Positions 1-11,608 are shown, counted from the first letter of the stretch. The stretch: DNA of 64,000 nucleotides from Brachypterus glaber (GCA_958510825.1 OY294048.1:9813589-9877588); one strand, 5' to 3'. Notes: a model not told the origin generated them from the sequence alone. Program-made: numbers and translations.

Positions 1-492
1 TCCAAAACTTTTGTATTTGTGCCTGGTAATAACTATTATACTGTTTTTATTATTATAAATTAAATAAATATCTTACTTTGTATAACACGAAATAAGAATA
101 TAGGTACAGGGTGATCCAATTTTCAGTACACAAGTCAAAATTAAAACGATTAAAAGCGATTAAACTGTATCCTTACGTGTATATTATAATGACCAAATCG
201 AGATGTCGCTTAAATAAAACTGCATGCGGAAGTGACATCTGAAATTTAGATTTCGTAGCGGCATTTTAAAATGACATTACATAACGTAATTAAAAACATA
301 ATTTCGTTAAAGTCAAAATTATTTCACGTACGTAGTTATAATTACAGAATTTCCAAAACTTTTGTATTTGTGCCTGGAAATAACTATTATACTAATTTTT
401 ATTATTATAAATTAAATAAATATCTTACTTTGTATAACACGAAATAAGAATATAGGTACAGGGTGTTCCAATTTTCAGTATACAAGTTAAAA
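1..492. repeat. Two tandem copies of a ~352-bp AT-rich repeat (second copy truncated)
   Basis: Bases 1-140 recur at 352-492 with a few substitutions, including the blocks TTTTGTATTTGTGCCTGG and TTGTATAACACGAAATAAG, so the repeat period is about 352 bp. The shared block ends in TACAGGGTGWTCCAATTTTCAG, which resembles termini of Tc1/mariner-type elements. The middle of the unit (150-350) recurs a third time at 1018-1370. The window starts inside the first unit, so more copies may lie upstream. No coding potential is seen. Confidence 0.85.
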
Positions 493-1017
493 TCTAAGTA
501 ACAGTTAAAGTAATTACAATTTTTTTTAAATTTATCTTATGTTCTTAAAATGGTTTTAATAATATGATTAACATTTTCGGGATTCGACACCAGATACGAG
601 AGATTTTTCTTAAATTCTATCTCAAATTCAACGAAGACTCTTTCACTTCTTTAGTTTATGTTATCGTCTTGATAAAATATTTGGTTTTTAAGTGTTTACC
701 TAATCGTGGATATATTGACCGGCTAAAAGTTATTGATTTAACAGCTTTTAAAGCAGTGATAGCAAAGTTTTAAAATGACACTCAATCATTGGATAACTAG
801 TTTATGTTTTATTTATTTCTGTTTATTTAAAGGTAATAAAATATCAACGGTTTAATTTCAAATTTAAAGAAAAAGTATTTAATTTGAACCCTATTGTTCT
901 ATTTTAAATAATAAATATGCCGGGAATATTTTTCGAAGTTTTAAAATAGGAGCAACGCACCGTATCGTTAACAATAGAGACAATCCTGCAATATTGTGAT
1001 GAAAACTCCAGACAGAA
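493..1017. other. AT-rich stretch without a recognisable gene
   Basis: This interval separates the truncated second 352-bp unit from the third copy and probably represents an insertion or degraded repeat. The one short open frame (564-773, 69 codons) has no recognisable domain and is of a length expected by chance in AT-rich DNA. Confidence 0.5.
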
Positions 1018-1370
1018 ACGATTAAACTGTATACTTACATGTATATTATGCTGACTAAATCGAGATGTCGCTTAAATAAAACTTCATACGGAATTTACAT
1101 CTGAAATTTAGATTTCGTAGCGGCATGTTAAAGTGACATTACATATCCTAATTAAAAACAAAAGTCATTTTTTTTTGGTAACGCCGGTTAACCTAGATGT
1201 ATGTCTTTCTCTGTTCAATTGATGAGTTAAAAAAGAAAGAAATGCATATTCCCCTAACCTTGTTACTAACCCCTGCTCCACAAAAACTCGGCCATAATTT
1301 CGTTAACATTATTTCACGTACGTAAATTATAATTACAAAATCTCCAAAACCTTTGTTTTTGTGTTGATTA
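1018..1370. repeat. Third, interrupted copy of the 352-bp repeat
   Basis: The sequence matches 154-375, sharing blocks such as CGAGATGTCGCTTAAATAAA and GATTTCGTAGCGGCAT. About 125 bp absent from the first copy (roughly 1163-1286) sit between ATTAAAAACA and CATAATTTCGTT. This indicates either an insertion here or a deletion in the other copy. Confidence 0.8.
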
Positions 1371-1574
1371 AATTCAATTTAATAATAACAATAAAGAATA
1401 TAAAATGGTGTATTCAAAATGGAGTCAATAATCCTTAAATTTGAAAATTTGAACTTTTTAAGGTCCGCCATCATGTTTTTTTTCTTTTCATAGTTTAACT
1501 ATCCAGGGGCGTATCGGATTTTTTTTCGGGGGGGGGGGGGGCAAAACCTTTTTTCCCTAAATCTCGAAAATAAT

Positions 1575-2110
1575 TAAAATGGCGCCGCAGACGAAAATGT
1601 TCGCATATTTTTTTGGCTTCTGTTAATTTCTGGTCTTTTTTTTAATTCAATGTAGTAAAATCAAGTTTTAAAAATTTAAATAAAAAAATTAAGAAAGCCC
1701 TAGCGCCGCAGGTGAAAAATTTAACAATTGTGATGGTCTATTTAAATTTGAAAACAGTGGTATAAGTTCTAGCGCCGCAAGCGAAATTTTTGACAAATTT
1801 CATGCTAAGGTTTTAACAAACTCGAATAAAAAAGAACGTAAAAAAACTATAACGCTGCAGGCGATTTTTTTAGAAATTTCATAGTATATTTTAATTTTAT
1901 AAGTGTTACTATTTAAAGTTTAAATACAGAAAACTGTAGCGCCACTAGCGAATATTTTTACGAATTTCAAGCTGTATGGTTCACTTGGAAAAGATCCGGC
2001 TCGAGCCTGAATATTTGCTTCGCTTTCTGCCCTGCCCTTATCGTTCTGGGCGAGTAAAAAAGCTATAGCATCTCAGGCGATTTTTTTTAGTCTATTTTAA
2101 TTTTAAAAGT
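1575..2110. repeat. Degenerate tandem repeat built on a GCGCCGCAGGCGAA-like core
   Basis: Six cores related to AGCGCCGCAGGCGAA occur near 1583, 1702, 1771, 1853, 1941 and 2067, spaced 70-125 bp. Each is followed by a T-rich run and an AATTTCA-type block. The GC-rich cores stand out from the surrounding AT-rich sequence. The units are old and divergent. No open frame runs through them. Confidence 0.7.
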
Positions 2111-3408
2111 GTTACTAATTAAAGTTTAAATTCAACAAAACTCTATCAAGAGTATCAGCCTTCTTAGTTTTCGTGAAAGTTAGTTATAATAATAATAGTT
2201 ATAATATGTTGTGAAGACGTTAGTGGATGAAGGCGCTAAGTACGGTTTTTAAAAGATATAATATATGCATGTTAATCGTCATTCCAAAGTTATTGTTAAA
2301 TAAATTACGTTTTATAGTGTAAATAATTTACTATTTATTGCATTTCATTTTAGTCCCTTATAAAAGAAAGTCTCCGACGAAAGGTGGAGAAATCATTCGT
2401 GCTCTTTTCTTTCCGTCAAAAGAGTTATAAGGCGTGCGTGCGTACAACGGGCCTCTCACTTGCTCTTATACATTTTTCCCGTAGCCACAGGTCCGTGCGT
2501 CAAAGTATATTTTGCAATAACTTTGTATTACGGATAATAATAAATTTTGTCTTTTAAAATTTCTAACTGTAGTTAAAGTTTGGCTTACGGATCTAAGATA
2601 GTAAAATGTCATTATTTTGCATTTTAAAAAGTTGCAACTTTGCATAACATTTTTATACATTGAGTATAAAATTTTTATATACTTTTTACCAAGCTTGATT
2701 ATTACCTTTTTTCTGACCAATGGTAGAAAAGAGCTATTTTTAACCTTTTTTGACTTTAGATATTACCTCATAGATGGCGCGCTATGATTGCCCTTGATAG
2801 CAACATAACCAAACATTTGTTTAAGTTATTTTAATTATAATAATAAATTAGATTAGAGGAAAGACTGCTTGTATGCAATGCTGTGCTTAAATTTCCGTAG
2901 AGAACGGATTAATTGTTACACGTATAATATACATTATACATTTAACTTAATAAATTGAAATGTCGGTTAAATAAAATAGTAGATTTGCTATCTAAAGTTT
3001 TAATTTAGCCTTCTTTGAAAAGAAATTATATACTTAGGTATTATATAGGTAATTATTTTGCATTTTATATTGCATTTTACACTCGTAACTAAAATATTCC
3101 ATTAGTATTATAAAATTTTAAAACAAGTGGCGCATAAAATACATTAAAATGCAATTTTCCTTAAAGAAATAGTTGGTTTAAGGGCTGTAGCTTCGTTATA
3201 ATGTTTTATTTTTATATATTTTACCAAATGGGTGCACTGCGGTTTCCTACTTATATCCAACATTTTGTTAAATAAAAAAAAGTGCCCGATAGATAATTTA
3301 ATTTTTGGTTTTAAATTAATAGTTTTATTACAAATAAACAGATTATGAAGAAAAACCAAGTGTTTTTAAAAGTCGAACTAAAAGTAACTAGCGGCGAACC
3401 GTGGAAAA
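2111..3408. other. No gene seen; diverged dispersed repeat at about 2344-2540
   Basis: Nothing protein-coding is recognisable. The block at about 2344-2540, with CTCCGACG, GCGTGCGTGCG and CCGTGCGTC, has a diverged relative at about 33097-33260 in the same order, so it is probably an old dispersed repeat. Confidence 0.45.
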
Positions 3409-3931
3409 TGTATGAAACAAATTAATTCCTATAGATTTGAACATGCTGAACACCATGTCGGCCTTTAAAATTACAAAAAAACGGTACCCTCATTGGTTAA
3501 TAGCAATTATTATGATTGTTGAATAATATACTAAGAAGATAAAATAATAAATTTGAAGTTAAAATTATTGTAAACTGAACATAAACGATTTGGAATATTT
3601 TTATCAAAATTAATGGAGAGCCCCTAGCACAAGCCAAAAGCTTATTTGGGGCTCTCCATGACTCTATAGTAAATTATACATAAATAAATAAATAAATAAA
3701 TAAATAAAAAACTGGTATCGTTAGCTCATATTTGACCTATTTTAACCTTTTTAAGAAAAAAAAAGTCATCCACAACGTTTTTGTCACTTTTGAGAACGGA
3801 TTCAGCTCAAAATTGACCTAAATTTACCTTTTTACAAAAAAAAACAGTCTTCCACACTGTTTCTGTTATTTTAAAGGCCGGCATCGTGTTCAGCATGTTC
3901 AAATATATAGGAATTGGTATGTTTCATACGC
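3409..3931. mobile_element. Inverted-repeat element, ~520 bp, TIRs ~65 bp
   Basis: The left end at 3409-3475 is the inverted partner of 3870-3931. Both contain GTATGAAAC, AATTCCTATA, TTGAACATGCTGAACAC and GGCCTTTAAAAT in matching order when one is reverse-complemented. No transposase is present, so this is a MITE-like or fold-back element. A clear TSD was not found, so family and exact ends are open. A LINE-like hairpin with an AAAT tail lies inside it. Confidence 0.7.
3613..3710. repeat. Perfect 12-bp hairpin followed by an (AAAT)n tail
   Basis: ATGGAGAGCCCC at 3613-3624 pairs perfectly with GGGGCTCTCCAT at 3648-3659 across a 23-nt loop. A run of (AAAT)n follows at 3681-3710. A 3' hairpin followed by a short tandem tail is the usual 3' end of several LINE and LINE-mobilised SINE families, so this is probably the stub of a retroposed element. 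Confidence 0.6.
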
Positions 3932-4322
3932 TTGCACGAAGGGGCCAAAAAAGCCGACCCCGGCGGCTCAATGGATGTATAGTGGTGTAAATATTCGGTA
4001 GATGAAACTACGATTATTAACTGTAATGTGGGTTGCAGGTTAAACTGTAAACACATTTCAGGGTGGATGCGAGTTCTGTTGAGGACCGTGCTTCGGAGGG
4101 CACGTAAAGATGGCGGTCCCTTGAATTAGGCCATAGCAGCGAAAAACGACGTTAAACAGTATAAAACAAAAAGGGGCCAAAAACGGCCTATTTTTAACAT
4201 TGTTCTTTATTTACGTAACAGATATTTAACTAAGTACTATTTACAAAGTAGTGAAATTTTTTAAATAGCAAACATTGGATAACTACTAGTTATTAGATTA
4301 AATTTTCTTTATTTCGTGTTAC
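3932..4322. other. No gene or structure recognised
   Basis: The stretch lies between two inverted-repeat elements. It contains a moderately GC-rich patch around 3930-4130. Its short minus-strand open frame overlaps the TIR of the neighbouring element and is not credible as a gene. Confidence 0.4.
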
Positions 4323-4326
4323 TTAA

Positions 4327-4858
4327 CCCTCCAATACCCGCACTTATATGACAGATGTAGACTTTACAATTTTTAAGGTTTAGGGCTAACGTTACCAAAT
4401 AATCTTTGGCTGTTTCCGGAATGCCTTGTTGCAGGTGTTTACTATATGATGCCACGAAATAAAGTCAGTTAAGATGTTATATTATATGCTTAAATCATGC
4501 GACAACAATGTGTCAAAATTGTTTAAAACTAATTAACTAAATAGTATTTTTTTTTATTTAAAGTGTTAAATTTTATTTTGTTTATAAAAAATGGCTGTTG
4601 ATTTCTTTCTCGTAGTTTAGATTTTTTTTTAGTTTAGAATTTTTATTTTGTTTTGTGTATTATTATAACAATAAATAATTTTTAATTAATATAAAGTGTT
4701 TTTCTTTGGTAATAAGCAATATAAATTTTTTTAAAAATAACAGTTTTATTGACTTCAAGCCTTATTTTATACATAATATTAAAAAAAAAATTGATTAGTG
4801 CATCTGACAGGCTCAGTGCGAGTACTTACGTCGGAAAAAGGGTGCGGGTATTGCAGGG
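4327..4858. mobile_element. piggyBac-like MITE, 532 bp, TTAA target site
   Basis: TTAA at 4323-4326 and 4859-4862 flanks a segment whose ends are inverted: CCCTCCAATACCCGCAC at the left and its near-perfect complement (one mismatch) at the right. A subterminal GACAGATG motif is also shared between the ends. TTAA duplication with termini starting CCC is the signature of the piggyBac superfamily. The interior is AT-rich and has no transposase, so this is a non-autonomous copy. Confidence 0.85.
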
Positions 4859-5254
4859 TTAAAGGTAAGAATTTAATAATATTATGATCATCGTTTATTA
4901 TTTCAACTTGAATTAATAAAGCAAGAATTTAATTTAAACTGAAGTTCGTTCATTATTTTATTTTATTTATGAATACACACCAAGAATATTTACTGCTGTT
5001 TTGAACATAAGATTTTTTAGTGAGAAATTAATTTTGTAGGAATCAACAATGCTGAATCAGCATCCATAGAAACGTCACAAAAAGCTGAAATTTATTTATC
5101 TCCATTTTATAAAATCAACTAAAATATAGTTGATATAATTATTTGTCATATGCTTAGCCTGTGAACTTGGTTTATCCGTTTATAAATGAAGAGTACATTT
5201 TTCATAAGTGGTTAAACGACATTTTTGGCAAATCGGCAGGAGACGCTTCAGACC

Positions 5255-6690
5255 TGAGGGGCACCATTCATGTATTTTTTTAAGTTAATATAAATAATAA
5301 TAATAATAAAGGTCTTTATTAAAAATCTATATATAAGTATAACAAAAAAGAAATACATAGAATTATACTGGGCGAGGTTTAGTTCGACAGAGAGTATCTT
5401 TGCAGACAGCATCGCATACTCCCGATCGACTATTCTTCCACCTAACCCAAAGAAGAAAAACATATACAGATATGACTTTTTTTCAAAAATACACAGATTA
5501 GTTAATTGCATAATACAAACATAAATTATAAATATAAAATAAATTAGTTCAATTAAAATCTTAATTTTAATGGGCGTGTAAATAAATAAAAATAAAAATA
5601 AAAATAAAAATAAAAATAGAAAAAAAAAATTGAAATTAATAATATAGACTAAGTATTATATGAAGTTAATTGCTTTTCAAACGTTATATTAAATAGCCAT
5701 TTTTTATGCGTACATTAGTTCAAGTTAGAGTATCTTAATTTGACGTTTTCTGTCAAGACACTAAACGTCACAAGGGCCTGCAGGGCACCATTCATATATT
5801 TTGTTTTAAAGTTGATATAAATGCCTGCATTAGTTTAAGTTAGAGCTTCTTAATGTGACGTTTTCCATCAAGATAGTAAACGTCACAAGGGCCTTCAGGG
5901 GCAACATTTATATTTTTTGTTTTAAAGTTGATATAAATGCGTACATTATAATGTAATATAATGCATTAGTTCAAGTAAGAGTATCTTAATGTGACGTTTT
6001 CTGTCAAGACACTAAACGTCACAGGGGCCTGCAGGGGCACCATTTATATGTTTTGTTTTAAAGTTGATATAAATGCGTACATTATAATGTAATATAATGC
6101 ATTAGTTTAAGTTAGAGTACCTTAATGTGACGTTTTCCATCAAGATAGTAAACGTCACAGGGGCCTTCAGGGGCACCATTTATATTTTTTGTTTTAAAGT
6201 TGATATAAATGCGAACATTAGTTCAAGTATTTATAAATATTTCAAGAGTATTTTAATGTGATATTTTCTGCCAAGACAGTAAACGTCACAGGGGCCAGCA
6301 GGAGCACCATTTATATTTTTTGTTTTAAAGTTGATATAAATGCGTACATTAGTTCAAGTACCTTAATGTGACGTTACCTGTCAAGACCGTAAACGTCACA
6401 GGGGCCTGTAGGGGCACCATTCATATTTTTTGTTTTAAAGTTGAAATAAATGCGTACATTAGTTCAAGTTAGAGTATCTTAATGTGACGTTTTCTGCCAA
6501 GACACTAAACGTCACAGGGGCCTGCAGGGGCAACATTTATATTTTTTGTTTTAAAGTTGATATAAATGCGTACATTAGTTCGTTAGAGTACCTTAATGTA
6601 ACGTTACCTGTCAAGACAGTAAACGTCACAGGGGCCTGCAGGGGCACCATTCATATTTTTTGTTTTAAAGTTGATATACCAATAAGTCAC
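5255..6690. repeat. Tandem array of ~110-135-bp units, each with a TGTGACGTTT hairpin
   Basis: Eight units begin near 5742, 5857, 5992, 6127, 6258, 6367, 6484 and 6597. A lone partial unit at about 5255-5296 is separated by an insertion (5297-5700). Each unit contains TGTGACGTTT, a 14-nt loop with TGTCAAGACA, then AAACGTCACA, followed by GGGGCCTGCAGGGGCACC. Two of the spacer segments carry an extra ~20 bp around TTATAATGTAATATAATGC. The short open frame across the last units (6484-6693) is a by-product of the repeat. Confidence 0.9.
5297..5620 (-). mobile_element. Probable LINE 3' end inserted in the hairpin array
   Basis: Read on the minus strand, the segment ends in TTTTTAATAAAGACCTTT followed by (ATT)n at 5297-5310. 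The polyadenylation-like signal and ATT tail match the layout at 45429 and 54157 in this window. It splits the first array unit. A hexanucleotide (AAATAA)n-type run occupies 5581-5618. No RT-like residues are legible, so the LINE assignment rests only on the tail. Confidence 0.4.
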
Positions 6691-7680
6691 TAAGGCAAAG
6701 TAAAACAGATGAGTAAGAAATCACTTGTGTTGTTAATGACAACTGTAAACAAGGCCCTTAAGGGATCTGCATTAATTAACTATCAACTAATTATTAATTT
6801 ATTAATTAATTAATAAGGTATTTTATATGTTATTTTATATATACATAATTACAATATATAACATTTTGGTTAGACGAAAAATGTGTGGAGAAAAGAAATA
6901 TTTTCTCAGACCTCTAAATATGGAACTTTGATAAAACATTTCTTTTTATTAGTAAAAATATTTATAAGGGTCTTAAGTAATAATGTGGAAAAATAAAAAT
7001 AACTTTCTGCTTACCGCATTCAAGCTGAATTTGTAGGTGCTTTATCTTATTTATATTAGGAAGCAAATAATTTATTTATTCTGTTATTAATATTTCATAC
7101 AAAAATTTTTGATACCAACTTGATCTTCGCTTCTTTTGCCATTTATTTGTTTATCTTTTTTACTATCTTCAGTTGATGTAATAATTCATTTGAATTTTTA
7201 GTTATATTATACACAGCGTGTCAAAAACCGCCTCCCACCTTTAAATTTGAACGGCTTGAGATATCAACTTGAAATTTGCAACACCTAAATAAAATTACCC
7301 AAGTAATTTTTTGGTATATATTTAGTATGATTAGGGGTCATAATGGATATAGGGGGCAAGGGGGATTTTTTTTTTAAATAGAAAGGGGGGTCGTGTCATT
7401 TGGGTGCTCCGAAAAGATTTTGTTCGGAGGGGCGGATCCAATATTTCCCAACCTAATATTAATTGAAAATTTTCCCAACTCTAGTCTTCACTATGAAAAC
7501 TGACTGACCCCCGACCGAAAATTTTGCTATGAAGAAGAGCTGCCTCAAGCCAACTTTCCCCCTGACCTCACCTTCACCTCTGAAAAATACCCAACTGGCG
7601 AAAAAAAAAAAAGCTTAACCCCAGCTATACTCCAATACTCCAATTTTAACAACTTTACTCCAATTTTTTCTAGAGAAAAA
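6691..7680. other. No gene; AT-rich, with G/C runs near 7330-7450
   Basis: Nothing coding was recognised. CACAGCGTGTCAAAAACCG near 7215 resembles an element terminus, but no partner end was found. Runs of G and C around 7350-7450 look like degenerate repeat sequence. Confidence 0.4.
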
Positions 7681-7689
7681 CCCAACTGT

Positions 7690-7785
7690 AACCTACCACT
7701 CAATTTTACCAACTGAACAGTGAATTTTCTCAACTGAACAGTGGGTTTTCCCAACTGAACAGCCGATTTTCCCTACTCGAGCGTG
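7690..7785. repeat. Short minisatellite, ~25-28-bp unit with CAACTGAACAG
   Basis: The motif TTTTMYCCAACTGAACAG repeats about four times, with CAACTGAACAG clearest at about 7710, 7733 and 7757. Looser versions (CCAACT) extend to about 7450. The minus-strand frame across it (7545-7754) shows a matching peptide period and is a repeat artefact. Confidence 0.7.
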
Positions 7786-7835
7786 GTTGGGGAAGGGGAC
7801 CCCCCCCCTACTCCCTCTATGTGAGCACCTCTGAA

Positions 7836-8122
7836 TATACTATTTACTGTGAATAGTATATAATGGGATGCGTAGCATTACATGCCTTCACGGTTTGTTT
7901 TAAGTTATAATTTAAGAAAATCTTTATATCAGGATATCGCCTTCGCCATAATTGTAAATAGGTATCCCAAAAAAATTCAAAAAAAAAAATTCAAAAAAAA
8001 ATTCAAAAAAAAAATTCAAAAAAAAATTCAAAAAAAAAAAATTCTACAATTTTTATTTAATTTTCTTCTTGCGAAAAACGAATTTTTTTTCAAAAAAAAT
8101 AAAATAAAGAAAACAAACAAAC
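7836..8122. repeat. Left flank of the satellite: hairpin plus (AAAAAAAATTC)n
   Basis: A TATACTATT/AATAGTATA hairpin at 7838-7862 is followed by GGGATGCGTAGCATTACATG, then CGCCTTCGCCATAATTGTAAA, then an A-rich run punctuated by ATTC (7966-8052). The hairpin block recurs in inverted orientation at about 62262-62300, and the CGCCTTCGCC block recurs at about 62210. This suggests that the satellite sits inside a dispersed element. Confidence 0.7.
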
Positions 8123-10861
8123 AATAAATAAGATCTTTTTTGAAAAACAAAAAACTTTTTTGTTTTTGGGGAAAAGATCTTCCCCTCATAGAACTTAAAT
8201 TTTTCCTGAAAATTTCAAATCGATCGGATTATTCGTTCTTGAGTTATCGTGACATCGGATAGACATACAGATGTTCAAAAAAAAGTTTTTAATTTTTTCA
8301 TGAAACAAATTTGTATCCAATATTTTTTTGTCTAGGACGATTTTTAACAAACAATAAATAAGATCTTTTTTGAAAAACAAAAAACTTTTTTGTTTTTGGG
8401 GAACCTAAGAACCTAAATTTTTCCTGAAAATTTCAAATCGATCGGATTATTCGTTCTTGAGTTATCGTGACATCGGATAGACATACAGATGGACAAAAAA
8501 AAGTTTTTAATTTTTTCATGAAACAAATTTGTATCCAATATTTTTTTGTCTAGGACGATTTTTAACAAACAATAAATAAGATCTTTTTTGAAAAACAAAA
8601 AACTTTTTTGTTTTTGGGGAAAAGATCTTCCCCTCATAGAACTTAAATTTTTCCTGAAAATTTCAAATCGATCGGATTATTCGTTCTTGAGTTATCGTGA
8701 CATCGGATAGACATACAGATGGACAAAAAAAAGTTTTTAATTTTTTCATGAAACAAATTTGTATCCAATATTTTTTTGTCTAGGACGATTTTTAACAAAC
8801 AATCAATAAGATCTTTTTTGAAAAACAAAAAACTTTTTTGTTTTTGGGGAAAAGATCTTCCCCTCATAGAACCTAAATTTTTCCTGAAAATTTCAAATCG
8901 ATCGGATTATTCGTTCTTGAGTTATCGTGACATCGGATAGACATACAGATGGACAAAAAAAAGTTTTTAATTTTTTCATGAAACAAATTTGTATCCAATA
9001 TTTTTTTGTCTAGGACGATTTTTAACAAACAATAAATAAGATCTTTTTTGAAAAACAAAAAACTTTTTTGTTTTTGGGGAAAAGATCTTCCCCTCATAGA
9101 ACCTAAATTTTTCCTGAAAATTTCAAATCGATCGGATTATTCGTTCTTGAGTTATCGTGACATCGGATAGACATACAGATGGACAAAAAAAGTTTTTAAT
9201 TTTTTCATGAAACAAATTTGTATCCAATATTTTTTTGTCTAGGACGATTTTTAACAAACAATAAATAAGATCTTTTTTGAAAAACAAAAAACTTTTTTGT
9301 TTTTGGGGAAAAGATCTTCCCCTCATAGAACCTAAATATTTCCTGAAAATTTCAAATCGATCGGATTATTCGTTCTTGAGTTATCGTGACATCGGATAGA
9401 CATACAGATGGACAAAAAAAAGTTTTTAATTTTTTCATGAAACAAATTTGTATCCAATATTTTTTTGTCTAGGACGATTTTTAACAAACAATAAATAAGA
9501 TCTTTTTTGAAAAACAAAAAACTTTTTTGTTTTTGGGGAAAAGATCTTCCCCTCATAGAACCTAAATTTTTCCTGAAAATTTCAAATCGATCGGATTATT
9601 CGTTCTTGAGTTATCGTGACATCGGATAGACATACAGATGGACAAAAAAAAGTTTTTAATTTTTTCATGAAACAAATTTGTATCCAATATTTTTTTGTCT
9701 AGGACGATTTTTAACAAACAATAAATAAGATCTTTTTTGAAAAACAAAAAACTTTTTTGTTTTTGGGGAAAAGATCTTCCCCTCATAGAACCTAAATTTT
9801 TCCTGAAAATTTCAAATCGATCGGATTATTCGTTCTTGAGTTATCGTGACATCGGATAGACATACAGATGGACAAAAAAAAGTTTTTAATTTTTTCATGA
9901 AACAAATTTGTATCCAATATTTTTTTGTCTAGGACGATTTTTAACAAACAATAAATAAGATCTTTTTTGAAAAACAAAAAACTTTTTTGTTTTTGGGGAA
10001 AAGATCTTCCCCTCATAGAACTTAAATTTTTCCTGAAAATTTCAAATCGATCGGATTATTCGTTCTTGAGTTATCGTGACATCGGATAGACATACAGATG
10101 GACAAAAAAAAGTTTTTATTTTTTCATGAAACAAATTTGTATCCAATATTTTTTTGTCTAGGACGATTTTTAACAAACAATAAATAAGATCTTTTTTGAA
10201 AAACAAAAAACTTTTTTGTTTTTGGGGAAAAGATCTTCCCCTCATAGAACCTAAATTTTTCCTGAAAATTTCAAATCGATCGGATTATTCGTTCTTGAGT
10301 TATCGTGACATCGGATAGACATACAGATGGACAAAAAAAAGTTTTTAATTTTTTCATGAAACAAATTTGTATCCAATATTTTTTTGTCTAGGACGATTTT
10401 TAACAAACAATAAATAAGATCTTTTTTGAAAAACAAAAAACTTTTTTGTTTTTGGGGAAAAGATCTTCCCCTCATAGAACCTAAATTTTTCCTGAAAATT
10501 TCAAATCGATCGGATTATTCGTTCTTGAGTTATCGTGACATCGGATAGACATACAGATGGACAAAAAAAAGTTTTTAATTTTTTCATGAAACAAATTTGT
10601 ATTCAATATTTTTTTGTCTAGGACGATTTTTAACAAACAATAAATAAGATCTTTTTTGAAAAACAAAAAACTTTTTTGTTTTTGGGGAAAAGATCTTCCC
10701 CTCATAGAACCTAAATTTTTCCTGAAAATTTCAAATCGATCGGATTATTCGTTCTTGAGTTATCGTGACATCGGATAGACATACAGATGGACAAAAAAAA
10801 GTTTTTATTTTTTCATGAAACAAATTTGTATCCAATATTTTTTTGTCTAGGACGATTTTTA
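8123..10861. repeat. Satellite array: 12 monomers of ~230 bp
   Basis: CCTGAAAATTTCAAATCGAT starts at 8205, 8423, 8653, 8883, 9113, 9342, 9572, 9802, 10032, 10261, 10491 and 10721. The spacing is 229-230 bp except for a 218-bp second unit with a local deletion. Units differ only at scattered bases, such as CCTAAAT versus CTTAAAT and one A in an A-run, so the array was recently homogenised. Each monomer carries a long near-palindrome, for example 8578-8629. The repeated 67-74-codon minus-strand frames follow from monomer identity and give no evidence of coding. Confidence 0.97.
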
Positions 10862-11461
10862 AAAAATTTGGAAAATTTAAGCAGTCGCTGTAAATAGTAT
10901 AATAGGATTAGCACTTCATGCTAACAATGCTTTTTGTTCACCACCCGCTTATGCCCACGTATCCAACATTCTAGCTTTTAAACATGAAGATTCAAAAGTC
11001 ATTTTTTACTATAATTATAGTGATTTATTGTTACACAAGTCAACATGAATTTTGTCTGGGATTAGTGTACGTAATTACTATAGTTTTAGTAAAAACATTA
11101 TTTACGAGATTATTTCAAAATTTAAGAAAATCTATTACTTTAATGAATGATTCATTTCATTTGTTTAAAAACCAAAAAAAATATATATTTATATTTATTT
11201 ATAAGCTTTAATTATTATATTAGTTAACAAAAGTAAAAAAAAGTTTTGAAAAGAAGCCTTGTACTCTTCCTATTATGTTCATAAGTACTTTCTCTTACTA
11301 AACCCCGAATATAGTCCCCCATCATATTTTCATCAATAATATTTATTTTTTTATCTAAAACGCTTTAAGTCTCCATCGATTTGACTGCTAAAGTCATAAA
11401 TACATATTTTAAGGATAAGTCTCAAAATATATATTTTTTTATTAATACAGACTTTATAAAA
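10862..11461. other. Right flank of the satellite; no gene
   Basis: The block GCTGTAAATAGTATAATAGG at about 10887-10906 echoes the left-flank hairpin and probably marks the other side of the host element. The rest is AT-rich, and its 75-codon open frame (10984-11211) is low-complexity and unrecognised. Confidence 0.5.
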
Positions 11462-11608
11462 GGGAACTTTTAAGTATTACGTAATGCCAATTTTGATCAT
11501 TTTGGACCCCCACGCCCCCCCTGTAACGCTAGGTATACCATTAACATGGACTTAACAGTCCAAAATGACCCCCCCCCCAGGAGCGTTACGTAAAACTTGA
11601 ACGCTCCC
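11462..11608. mobile_element. Short MITE, copy A of the GGGAACGTTCAAGT family (147 bp)
   Basis: The ends are inverted: GGGAACTTTTAAGTATTACG at the left and CGTAAAACTTGAACGCTCCC at the right. The interior holds C-rich runs around a central ATACCATTAACATGG block. The flanks are AAA and TAA, which fits a 3-bp duplication with one change. Copies B (12532) and C (60503) have clean 3-bp duplications. Confidence 0.85.

Noticed and set aside
5248..5511. 87-codon minus-strand frame in the insertion within the hairpin array
   Set aside because: Composed of repeat tail (ATT)n and low-complexity codons; no RT-like residues could be recognised.
8413..10705. Series of 67-74-codon minus-strand frames with nearly identical peptides
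   Set aside because: They repeat because the 230-bp satellite monomer repeats; there are no substitutions patterned by codon, and frames break with one-base run differences. No evidence of a protein family.
8123..10861. CRISPR array
   Set aside because: Repeat units are 230 bp with no unique spacers; this is a eukaryotic satellite.
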